Of a DNA stretch of 64,000 nt, positions 12,801-25,700 are shown piece after piece (position 1 is the first letter of the stretch; each line of letters starts with the position of its first letter). Origin of the DNA: Xestospongia muta (Eukaryota; Porifera; Demospongiae; Haplosclerida; Petrosiidae). The position numbers and the translations under genes are program-made. The notes beneath the pieces were generated by a model. That model was not told the DNA's origin, made no database searches, and saw nothing but the letters and a program-made list of their open reading frames with translations. The stretch lies in NCBI GenBank assembly GCA_963693285.1, contig OY848918.1:20037484-20101483 (forward strand). The letters run 5' to 3'.

Positions 12801-13158
12801 TGATACCGTCAGAATAATTCTAATTGAATGAGAACAATTTATGTTACAATCTCCTCCTCCAAAGAATCTAATGAAAGAATACAATGTTGTGACATAATAA
12901 TAATAAATGACATTGCTTTTATAGTTATTAAGTAACAGATCACACAAAGTGCACGTGGATAGAAAAACCAATGTGCTGTTACATTGAAACAGGATATATT
13001 ATATCAACAATATTAGTCATACATAATTGTGTAGTTGTTTATGATATTTAGTTCTGTATACTGAGGTAGCTACTGTGAACATTAATACATTGCTCTTTAA
13101 TGTGAAATTAATACTAATCTCTTGATTGCTATCCCCAGAACATTTTCACTTTAGGCAG

Positions 13159-13275
13159 TGTCTATTTGTCCGGCAGGAAATGTATACTTTTTTGTGTATT
13201 AAACTGATCCTCACCCCCTAAACCTAACCTACCTTTATACAACAAAGTATACATTTCCTGCCGGACAAATAGACA
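13159..13275. mobile_element. 117-bp MITE-like element with 32-bp perfect terminal inverted repeats
   Basis: TGTCTATTTGTCCGGCAGGA at 13159 begins a 32-base arm (13159-13190) that is the exact reverse complement of 13244-13275. The 53-bp centre carries a C-rich CCCCCTAAACCTAACCTACC tract. The size and perfect arms fit a recent miniature inverted-repeat element. It lies about 200 bp upstream of the gene 1 promoter. Confidence 0.75.
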
Positions 13276-13464
13276 ATATGTTCACTTTTTGCAAAGTGGA
13301 CAACAATACAAGATTAACTAATCTCTAGTCTAGACCCTAACTTCTCATCTTTGGAACATAACTATGATTGTATAAGTTTCACAACATTTTTGACCAACAC
13401 AAAATAGTTTATCTAAACACCTGTCTTTGTTCTTTCTATTTCCAAAACTCTACAAGTCGTAATT

Positions 13465-13744
13465 GTGTGTGTGATACTTCCGCCCACTTATATTAGCCCA
13501 ATAAATAAAATTGGTGGGCGTGTCAGAGTTGCCATAACAACCGCCAAACAACGCAGTCACACAAGAAGAACAGGTTAGTAGATCACACACTATACTATAA
13601 TTTGGTTACAGTTGATTTAGTTAGTAGAGTTTCGTCATTCCGATGTAGTATATAGTTATTACTATCTATATCACCTACTTGCTCTATTGTCTATAGATAT
13701 CTGACATAAGAACAGTTACCATCTAAGGACCAACACTTTTCAAA
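13465..13744 (+). promoter_or_regulatory. Gene 1 proximal promoter and 5' UTR
   Basis: Strongly conserved with 39985-40399 upstream of gene 2, including GTGTGTGATACTTCCG, TTATATTAGCCCA, GTGGGCGTGTCA, CATAACAACCGCCAAA and ACACAAGAAGAACA. In gene 1, CGCCCAC (13481-13487) and GTGGGCG (13514-13520) form an inverted pair. A likely 5' UTR intron runs from the donor in AACAG|GTTAGT (about 13573) to the acceptor CTATAG (about 13696), followed by about 50 bp of leader before ATG 13745. Start-site positions are inferred from conservation. Confidence 0.55.
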
Positions 13745-16700
13745 ATGTCTCAGGAAGAACTAGTAAGTCTATAATCTTTCTATTACTATGTCATTATCCC
13801 TATATATCACTGTGATACTAACTAAACTCACATATCAGTGTTATTGTATAGACAGAATATCTTTCTAAAAGATGGTCTTTTAGTTATAAGGGCTGATCAG
13901 TATACTCACTATACTACACTACATGATACATGTTGTCTTTATAATAGAATCATCAACTGTTCTTGGCAGCTTTACATGGAAACATTGAAGTAGTCAAATC
14001 TACTATTGAACAAGGTGCTGATGTAAACTATCATAGACCATACAATGTAAGTTACTAGCTCTCAATATTTAAGTATATATCTCAACAGTAAAGCCTATTT
14101 TTCATATACAGTGTGTTTTTATAAATAAGTCTAAGATCCAATAATTATCATATCACTACACACTGTATCATCATTATAGTATGATGTTGGTTGAGCTATA
14201 ATACATGAGATGGTCTAGTCTCGTCCCCAGACCTACTCAAAAACTAAAATAGGTCTGATCACACGAGTTGATTTATGTGACCCCTACTTTAGCTTGCAAG
14301 TAGGTCTGGGGACGAGACTAGGGATGGTCTAAATTTAATATCACAAATCCCTGTGTGATTTTAATCTATAGTCTAAGAGTTTTTTTCATTTTCTGTGTCA
14401 TCTCTTAATAATAAAAAGTGTTAATATTACTGACATGATGTGTACATTTGTTGATCTAATAACAATGTTACTGAATTATTCTAACAGAGCCAGTCTATAT
14501 CTATCATATAACACAAACTTGTGAAGGACAATATTTTTATGAATTTACTTTTAATATAGCATTTGCAAAATAGATTTTCTAGAATTATTACAATATTTTA
14601 TGCCATGCTCATATTTACTCACTCAATGTCCTCATAAGTTTACAATCTACCAGAATGCTAATAAAACTCTGATAAGTTTAGTTTTTTTAAAGTATCAAAC
14701 AGAAGCCTTGATTCTGATTGTATCAACAAGTTGTATACATACATACCTAACTATGGTCTATTTTTATAGAGAGTCCTTAGGTTTATTGTATTCCAGCATT
14801 TAAATTTGAGAAACAATTAGTACACACAATTAATTATAACATTAGAGAGATTGTGGTAACATATAGGAAATGGTAAGTTTAGTAAAATGTTCTTCATTTG
14901 CCAAAATGTTTTCCTCCAGCATTTTAATTAAAGACATGACAATAGGCAGAACAATTCATTGTTATTTAAATTTGGCAAAGTTTATTTTATATCTATATGA
15001 TCTCCTTCCACAATTACCTATTACAGGTGTTACATTTAGCTGTGTCCACATAAATAAATCTATTTGCTGGTTCACACTTTATATTAATAACAATATTCAT
15101 AACCTACTAATAATTTGATTAATAATATTATGACAATGAATAAGATTAGGTTTGTAATTTTAATAACAAGAGCGACCTTTTATATTCAGAGTTTAAACCA
15201 GTATGTTGTATAGTTTATGATTACAAGCAAAACATACTGTATACCGGGATTTATTAGCGACGATAAAATTTGGCGGAATTGTAAAATTTTACAATTGGCG
15301 ATATTAAATTTCACGAATTTAGCACATGGCTTGTTACCACACCCACTTTAGCCATCCAGCCACAATGTTTCACGTGTAAAAAAATAAAAATTATGGGCGT
15401 GGCAACTACGCGAAAATTTTTTGACGGTTATTTATTTGACGGTAATTATAGGTTCACATCTATTAGAAATAACTAATATTTTATTAATATACTAATACTA
15501 CTGTTACTATTGTGATATTGTATGTACTCTTTAAAATTTTGTATTGTTATTCAATAAATAATTAATAGGTAGATCTTGTAACTGTCATTTGTTAATAACA
15601 AACATTATCATCTACTATTATATAGGCTTATAAGAGACCACTGATTGCTGCATCTGCTCGTGGACATACTGATGTTGTGTCTCTTCTTCTTCAAAAAAAA
15701 GCAGACCCAAATTGCACTGATATTGTAAGTGTTCATATATAGTAACAATACTGTTGTAATGTATATATGTATACATTGTACATGTAGGTATACACATGTG
15801 AGTTTATTAATGTAATTGTCATGTTGTACTTTTTTGTTTTGTCAGCAATATTCTTAAAATTGTGAAAATTAAACCTCAATTTATTAGCATTTCAATGTTA
15901 TAATATAGGAGATGTTAAAAACAGAGAATTTACTTCCCCCAGATAATTATGTATAAAGGTCATCTGGTTTCAGTAACAGATATAGATCCACATCAAGTAC
16001 TGGGCTGATCATTTCTTTATAGCTATTACACAGGGGTAGTTTTACATCTTGCTACAATAGAATAGTTACAATAAGGGCTTTCCACTCACTGTAATTAACA
16101 GGCTTAATTTTGACCAATGACAGTAACTTGTCTAGCTCAGCTTTAAGGATAGTTTAAGAGAGAAGACACAGGCTGAAGTCTTCAAAAATTGGGTTTGGGA
16201 TTTCTCTTCAAGTCCAGTTTAGCAACATATTGAGTCATTGTGCCCAACTTGTTTGTAAACATTTTTTTAAATTTTTCTCTATGTAATGCCCAATCATTAA
16301 GTTGTCTGTCCATAGTAACTCTATCAGTTGACACATATTTTGAAACCTTGCCTGTCACCGCTGGTTAAATTAAACCTTATACTATTATGTTTCTCATGGG
16401 TTTCCTCTCTCAGGTGTACATGAAGACCTAGTATCAGTACATATGCTTGAAAAGATGGTTATGTGATAACATTATGCAACCATGTTTACGCATGAATGGG
16501 TGTGGCACATTTCATCTAATTAACTTTCGTGGGTAAATATTTTGTGGTTTGTTTCTCAACCACGAAAACCATGATAATCCCCCCCCCCTCTCCGAAAAAA
16601 CCCGCTATATGGTACAGCATGTGTAGTTTTGTCAAATAACATAACAAATGTCATATTAAGTACATGTAAGTCTATCAGTATCAGTACAGTGGAATATTGT

Positions 16701-19700
16701 ACTCTCTGAATAATGGAAACCTCATTTACAATGACAAATTGTGTGGTCGGAATGAATTCCCATTTAATACACATTACTTGTTGACTCAGAAAATATGGAA
16801 ACCTTTTGTATTATATAATAAATGCTTTTTACAAGTGATTGTAGCAAAGAGTCATCACTTCTAATGTCCAGTTAATGAATACATTGATAATTGATTAGTG
16901 AAATGACAAACGTATAGCTTAATAGAGCTTTGTATACCTGTAATGACAGCCCTCACATACAGGCTTAGTAAAATATATTGATATTATATTGTAAATAATT
17001 ATGTTAACAGCTTCTTGTCATGATTCTAATACTATATATAAACAGAAGCTTAGAATGTTATATAACAGTTACTCTAGTAACACCAACTATCTCTACAATT
17101 ATACAAGGAAATAATATAACAAAGTTTTTATATGTTAAGTTATAGTTTCTAATACATGGCAGTGTTTTTACACTCAGTCTATAAGTATGATGTACCAGTG
17201 ATTTGTAATGTATGTTGTACTGTCTTCATTGTTGTCATCAGATAAAGATAACTATGATAGTGACTAAGTCATATGTCCAGCCAGTGTCATTGTTTGATAA
17301 CTGGTACATGTTGTAAATAAAGTCTCTTTATTTCCCTAATCAAGAGTATATTTATATGATATAATATCCTTAATAATTATTGATACTATATATCAACAAA
17401 TACATTCTGTGAATAATAAATATATATACTTAAAACTGATTGACAGAAATTTTGCCAAAAACAACCAACTGACAAAGTAGGGCATTATATAGAATGTGAT
17501 CTCTATAATAAGATATATACTTTATATAACTATCATGAGAGTATCTCTTATTTGTTCATATTTTCTACACTTATCACATTAGTCCCAGCTTATATCCTGA
17601 TTACCTCAAGAATACATTTATGGCTTGTAGAGTACATCCTTTTGCTTGATAAGCACTATTTTACTGACATATAGTATACACTTACATGATCTATTTTACA
17701 CGTGAGAGGTGTCTAAAGCTATAAAAGTTGTAAAATTTTGATTTACATACAGTTCTGTTTACAAAACATGATCTCAGTGTCTACACGACAATTAATGAAC
17801 AATTACATCTTTTCGGATTTAAGTTTTAAATATGATGTTTTTAATCCAACTTGACTGAATCCACATTTTATACATAAAATGTGGCTCTCTAGTGCTACAA
17901 AAAAGTAACAACTATAAACTCCATACATTTTCAATGGCATACTTTCATCATACTTCAAATTCCACACCTTTGAATAACACTATTCATCTTAAGAAGTCAG
18001 CTGTGTGTCACGTGTCAATTCAAAATTACAGTTCTAATTAAATGAACAGATGTTCTATTATAACAATCATTAATTCATTATTATTAAAATAATAATCACG
18101 TTTTGTCTTTTGCAATTTAAGACGGCTATAAAGCCACCATAGTTGTGAAAAGAACCTTTTAACAAAGAAGGAAGACTGAGAATGCATAGAAATATTTGTC
18201 ATCAAAACTATCTTGATGCTGGCACATAAGCTTTTGTGGTATCAACAGTTTATGTAAGAGGTCCTTGAGTCCATTAATGTCTGTTAAGTTTCTTGAAATA
18301 GTCATTGACATTCACAACAACCTCCTTTTTTGTGACCTCAGTCTTTTTCCCTTTGCATCTTCATGAGCATGAGAGAAAATGTGGTCTGTTCACATGACAT
18401 TCACATGAACAAATAATGAATAACACTAAAATGTACTTCAGTGCTAAATACATATAAGCCATATATTATAAAATGAAATGATCATAAATACTGACAATTA
18501 TCTTTTACAGGTAAATAATACTCCTCTTCATTATGCTGCTTACTTTGGCCATTTTGATGTAGCTGATGTGCTAATAAAATCTGGTGCATTATTGGATGCC
18601 ATTAACGATGTAAGTGTCTTCATTATTAAACATGTTGTTATTATACATGACTGTATTTTGTATGTAATGTTCTTATTAATTTATGTAATTATGTAGTTAT
18701 TTGTGGTTTTGTCACTTCATATAACTACATATTATCACAATAGAAACAATATGGCTACATTTACTATAACCCTAGCATTAACTAGTCGCTATTTTAATTA
18801 CTTGTAGTCCATTATATAAGCTAAATTGTTTGACACTCTCAGTAGCAACAAAGCTAATATACAGGACTGTTTATTTCTTTGAATAATATGCTCTGTCATT
18901 TGATATTGAGAGGTTTGTGTGATAAGATTTTCTGTTTGTCAATAATTTTAATACGTTTACATAAGAAATGTATTTTTCAAGCTACTGTTCATATTATAGT
19001 ATGTCCAAGTTGAGTTTGGCCACCCTGACTTGTAAATAACTTTGCCATTTTACATGCTATCTGCATAGAACTTGCACCAATCGATTCAGCTCGCAAACAC
19101 GCTATTTATATATTATAAAATTTGGCTCTCTAGCACTACGAGAAAGTACCAAACTAAAAAACTCCATACATTTTCAATGGCATACCTTTGACATACTTCG
19201 AATTGCACACCCTCGAGGATTTAATTAAAATCTCTTCTCATCTTGAGAAGTCAACCATTTGTCACGTGGCAATTCAATATTATAGTTCTAATTATACGAA
19301 CAAATTTTTATTGTAAATTCATTAAATAATTATCAGGTATTGTCTTTTGTGAATTTTGGGCAGCTAAAAAGCCACTGTGGTTTTGAAAAAAACCTTTTTA
19401 CAAAGAATGAAGACTGAGGATGCCTAAAATGTCATCAGAACTATCATCAGATTGATCAGAACCATCAGACTCATCTGATGACTTCCAACTCAAATAATAA
19501 ACTGATCCATTAATTTTTCATAGAGGCCATCATTAGACCAATAGTGGTCTTCAAAGTGGATCTTAACATGTTCAATGAGGCTCTTCCAACGGTCAGGTGT
19601 CACAACATCAAAACCCTCCCACGCCAGCTGCTCTACCTCACGGAGATTGAATGCACAAGCATTGGCCTTGATGTGACCTTTAACCTGTGCCCATGCCCAC

Positions 19701-22700
19701 TCAATAGGATTGAGAGTGCAGTGAGCAACAGGAAGTCGGACAACCTCGTGGCCTACATGATGTACAGATTAATAAATAAAATGGCATCTTGACTGAGTAC
19801 TTACCAGCAGCAGCGGCCATGTCATCAACAACATAATGAGGAGTAGGTTTCAATCTTTGTATGATGCTATATAATTCAGCTTTCAAGGCATTTGTTGGGA
19901 ATTCAATTCCCTTTGCCTGAAGCCAATTTTGCATCTTTTGCTTTGTCCAACTTTTGACTGGGACAGGGTCACTACGATGACTATGATATGAGGCATTATC
20001 CATGACAATAAGACTGTTAAGTTGAACATTAGGGAGAAGTTTGGTAGCAAACCACTCCTCAAAATGATCATCAGTCATCTCATCATGGTAATTGCCAGTA
20101 TTTTTTTTGGATCTGAATATAAGAGTGGTGTTGGGAATCCAACCAGTCTCACTACCAGCTCCAAGAATAATAAGCCGTGCACCCTTCCCTGGAGGCCTTC
20201 TTATACCGCCAAGAATTTCACCAGTCACATCATCCCTCTCCACACAAGCACAATCCTTACCATTGTGAGGATTGGCTCAGGTTTCATCAAGGTAAACAAC
20301 TGGCCTATTCTCTTGACGGTTATTGATCATTCAACGAAGGTAAGCATGCCTCTGTTTCATAATACAAGGTTGTTTGTAGTAGTGGCGTCTGTCATCCACT
20401 TTCTTATGTCTATGAAGTACAATATTAATAGACATCATAAAAAAGTTATGGTGATTCACTTGAAATTCATTTCCTTTAACAAAATTTGAAGGGTTGACCT
20501 CTGATCCCGAAAGAAGTTATCCTCTTTTTAAACAACAAGCTACTTGGCAAGTGTCACATGTTCTTTCGCCAGATAAAGGTGGTAGATTCTTTGTCTGATG
20601 GCTTCATGATCTAAATGATCAACTAGCAGCTGTCTGGAAAATCTATATCTCTTTGTTGGAGTGGAAAACGCAGCTCCACCAGGGTCAGCTTTCTCTTTCC
20701 ATAGTCTCTTGATGGAGGTACGTGAAACCCCTGTAGCATCACAGGTTCTTTTGAGAGGCCCTTGAGTCCCCTGATGCCTACTGGCTTCCTCGAAATAGTC
20801 ATAGACATTCGCAACAACCTCCTTTGTTTGTGATCTAAGTCTCTTCCCTCTTTGCATTTTCACAAGCATGAAAGACAATGTAGTCTGTTTGCATAACATT
20901 CACGTGAACAAATAATGAATAACATTAAAATGTGCTTTAGTGCTAATTTCATTAATTAGGTGAGAAAATACCTCACCTTACATTCCATGCATGCAACACC
21001 TTTTTTTTAATGAAGGGCCCAACTCAACTCGGACAGAGTATAATCATTATGATAACATATTAATAGCGAGTAACAACAAATGATACAGTACATCACTCAC
21101 AAAATCATTAACTCACTATTACCACAACCAACTATTTAGTGTGTTTCTGTCATTTCTTACACCAAACTTCTTGTATACAATCAATAAACATTGTATTGTG
21201 TATTGTGAAACATACACCTGAGACATATTAACATGTGACCATAAATATGATAATTGTACCTAACGTGTAAACAAGTGCTTGCATTGAAAGCATTGCTATG
21301 TCCCCATCTTGAACAAGAAGTCAATGGAATTTGGTAATCATAAGGCTAATCATTGAGCTTCTGGTATACCAAATTTAGTGACTTACTCTTAAAGGTGATC
21401 ACAAAGCAACTATTTATTTATATGCAAGCATTCGCTCTAAATTCGTTTGTGCGTTACATACCATTCTTGTATTTTTGGTCACATATGGTCTTAATAGTTG
21501 TCAGTATTATTACTTTAGACACTCCATTTATGTAATAATTGAAAATGGATTTTAATTATGTATAAGAATGTTGTCATAGATATTATGACTTTTGTGCATA
21601 TGTCATCACCCATTGTCATGTATTCATTTGAACACATTAAGTCATTGTAGTAATTTGTAAGTTGTGAAAATGAAGTTAGTTAAAGTAAAAACATATGTTA
21701 AGTGGTGTTCTAAAATTGATGATAAGAAATTTATCAGACAATAAATGCTCTAATTAATTTTATTTACTGTATATCATATATAATAATATCTTTGAGTTAA
21801 TGATGCTAATGGCTTTAATGATGTACTCTTGTTTACATACCTTTTTTAACAAAAAGCCCCCTCATTGTGTAGTTATGAGGTATAAATATGCAACATTAGT
21901 AAGCAACACATCATGTTGTAGGAGTTAACATAGTTAATATCAGTAATAATACTTAGTTATAATATACTTGATGTAATGAGTAGATACTTTGTGTTCATAA
22001 TATAATGATAATATGACTGGAAGGATATGTCCTATGTTTTCATATATGTGTATGATTATTGTATAAATTAATAAATGGGTTATTAGTAAACACTAACATT
22101 ATTGTTTTTATTATAATATCAATAACAATTAGATATAACACTTAAGATAAGTGATATTATTTCATTATATAGTTGGGTAACACACCATTACATGACGCAT
22201 GCTCTTGGGGTGAACTGGAATGCATCAAATTACTCTTATCTAATGGAGCTGATGCTACCATTAAGAACAATGAAGGTAAAACAGCTGCAGACAAAGTTGA
22301 ACCTGATGACAAGAACTGAGCTACTATATTACATTTGATTGAAGAAGCCAAAAAAGGTAATGTAGTTTATCACAATAGACATGTACTTATAGTGTAAGTG
22401 ATACTAGTATATGAGTATGAGTATCTTATGAAACTACTGCTACCACAATCCAGCTAATTGAATAGATTATAACTATGTTTGTACATACGTGTAATGACAT
22501 CTTTAGTATTTTTTTAATGTCAGTATATTTTGATGTTACATTATGATACATATATTAGTAACATATATATAGTATTGATCTCTAAAGCTTGATTGCAAAC
22601 AAAACATACTTGTAGATTATGTACAAGAAAACAATGATGATGGTCATTTATTAGAATGCATTTTTTAACTATTATACAGTATTACAAAACACAGGGACAC

Positions 22701-25700
22701 ATTATGTCATCTTTTGTCATCTTCATCCCTTGATATAACTGATATTATAATATGGTCATTTGGAATTAGAATTATAGCTAATCACAATACAGTGAGCAGC
22801 AAGTTAGCATGTAAGCTACCACAACTCAAAATTTGTTCTTCAAGCATTTTATACAGAATTGCACTCTCTGTGACTTGGTTATGAGTAAGATAGCAGTGAC
22901 AGTTAGATGTTACATGTTATCTGATAAATATAAAATCTTGGAACTATATTATGTATATGAATAGCTAGTTGTTGTGACAATGTATTACATATTCTGATTT
23001 TTACTGAAATAGTCATTTAGTAGAATCTGTTTATTTATTGTCAGTTATACAATACAAAACATCTTTGTGATGTCTAGTGGTAATACCATCATATCAGTTC
23101 ATTCTTGTAATAGCTATTTATTAATAGTCTTGTCTTGTCTAAAGTTGTCTTTAACTTTAAGCTGTTTTGTTTCAATAAAAGATGAAACTTTTGTATTATT
23201 AAATTGTGTTTTCTTTCTATTCATATTCCTACAGATTATTCTAAGTTACTTGACAAAGCTCTTGATGAAGGAAAAATTACAGCAAAATACTCAAAGATGG
23301 CAATGTCAGGAGTTCCAGGAACAGGGAAATCATCGGCCATGAACCTTTTGCTGAATCAGCCACCTCCACAAAGTCATCACAGTACTCCCGTAACAACTGC
23401 TCCAGAGATAAGAAAGGTAGAGACGATCAGTGTCATCACTGAGTCTGATCCAGCAACTTCATCCACCACCCAAATATGGGGCAAGGTAGACCGGTCGTCA
23501 TTCAAAAACATGCTTGCTAGAACAGTAAAAAGTATGCTACAGTCAACTGCATCTGAATCTATTACACCTTCAGCTCATAATGATGAGAGTGAGTCATCAT
23601 CTGATGATGATGGATCACAAAATTCTTCTTCATCAATGGATAAACCACAATCACGTGAAGTCATCTCTCTGGAGTCACCACGTCCACCTTTATCAACAGC
23701 CACAACAGAGTTTGTCAAAATCTTACCTATTGTAGAGGAGTCACCTGAACTTTACAACACCCACTGGATACACTGTATTGACTCTGGTGGACAGGCAGCA
23801 TTCCTGGATATAGCTCCTGTATTGCTACGTTATAATCCAGTCAGCATACTTACACAAAAATTAAATGAGAAGCTTGATGACCAGCCTAAATTCTTCTTTA
23901 GCTTCAAAGGTCAACAACTTGGTGTACCAGTGGAGCGACAGATTACAAATTTACAACTGCTTGAGTCTTCCTTTCGTTCGCTAGCGTCCATAGATCAGCC
24001 TAATTTGCGCAAAATTCACGTCAAGTTTTCACATCTTGAGCCTTCTCTTCTTGTTCTTGGCACATTTTACGATAAAATAGCAGAATGTGAGGGTGAGACT
24101 TTGCAGCAAAAGAATGCACGTTTATGGTCTACTTTAAAACAGTTTCGAGATGTACGTATGAATTATTGCGAAAAGGAAAAGCAGATAATATTTCCTCTCA
24201 ACACAACAGCCAGAGGTGAGTCAGAAAAGAAGATTGCAGAGAAAATCCGTACAATTGTTTGCCAATCTTACATTGAGGCAGAAATTCCAATACGATGGTA
24301 CCTATTTCAGCTTGAATTATATGATCTTCAGGAGAATACAAAATCAATGGTTGTCAGTAAGAGGGAATGCTTGAGAATAGGGTTTGCAATTAGGATGAAT
24401 GGAAATGAGGTAGAAGCTGCACTGATGTACTACCATGATATGACCATTTTCCTGTATTTTCCTGCTGTATTACCTGATGTGGTTTTCCTCCATCCTCAAC
24501 CGCTTTTTAATAAGCTATCAGAAATTATCAGCATCTCCTTTACTGATGCCACCACTTATTTAGATGAATTGAATATTATTCTTCCACCAAAAGCTCATGT
24601 ACAACTAAAAACAGAAGGTATTTTTACTCGTGACCTCCTTGATCGTTTTCCTGATGGGTTTTCACCAGAGTTTACAGCTGATGACTTCTTGAAGTTAATG
24701 GAAGATATCTTCATTATAGCTCCTTTACCAGAGAAAGGCAAGTTCTTTTTACCCTGTGTTTTACCTACTACTTCTAACTTGGAGAGTATAGGAAGCTCCT
24801 TTACAAAAGTCACAGATGCTCTTGTTTTAACATGGGATATGAAGCCTGTACCTCAAGGAATCTTTCCTGCTCTGGCTGTCAATCTTGTTAAGCGACAAAA
24901 GTCACCAAAATTTGATCTTTATCGACCTCCAACATCTGATGAGTCTTCAGAGGAACTACTACAATATCGTAATGCTATCCAGTTACTGTGTCTTGATTTA
25001 GGAGGAGGAGTTTTACTTGTTGATGCTATCTACTCTCTAGATGTATACTACAGTGGCCCTTCAAAAAATTGCTCACTTATTCGAAATGCTATTCTCGAAG
25101 GTATTGGAGATGTGGTTAAAAAATTTCAGTATAAGCCAATTCTTTCGTTACCTCAAGAGCGTTTTTATTGCTCAATGTGTGCTCCTTCTGCTAAACATCT
25201 CTGTCGCCCAGACGAAGGCAAGAAAATACTTACTTGTTGCAGAGATCCTCGAAAAACAGCATGTATTGATCGATCACGACAACTACCATGGATTGCAGTA
25301 GACCTGTTAGTAGAAGACGTGAAAGTACAAGGTTAGTCTTTACTTGTATTGATATTTTTGTACACAAATATTTGGTAAAAGGAACATTAGCATTGCAAGA
25401 GTGACTTACATGTATACCTAAGTAATGTAAACTGATTTTTTTATATATTCAGTTTTACTCTGATGCTAGAAACACGGCCTCAGTCTGTAATTATGTCATC
25501 ACTTTAGTATATTGTACCAAGAAGCCCTACCAAATATAACACCTGCCATATTACTACTATTAAAAAAATAAATTGTATATAATTAAAATTTTAAGAATAT
25601 ATTAATAAAATACTTAAAAGAGCCAATGACATCTCTGTTAGACTCTATGATGTAAAGGTTATATTTATTATTAAATCTTTTATTTCTAACGTAGATGATC

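Noticed and set aside
16556..16774. Minus-strand frame with GFFRRGGG
   Set aside because: Created by the poly-C tract of a MITE-like fragment inside a gene 1 intron.
25041..25301. 86-codon plus-strand frame inside the gene 1 GTPase exon
   Set aside because: Out-of-frame overlap with the 710-codon frame, which carries the conserved motifs.
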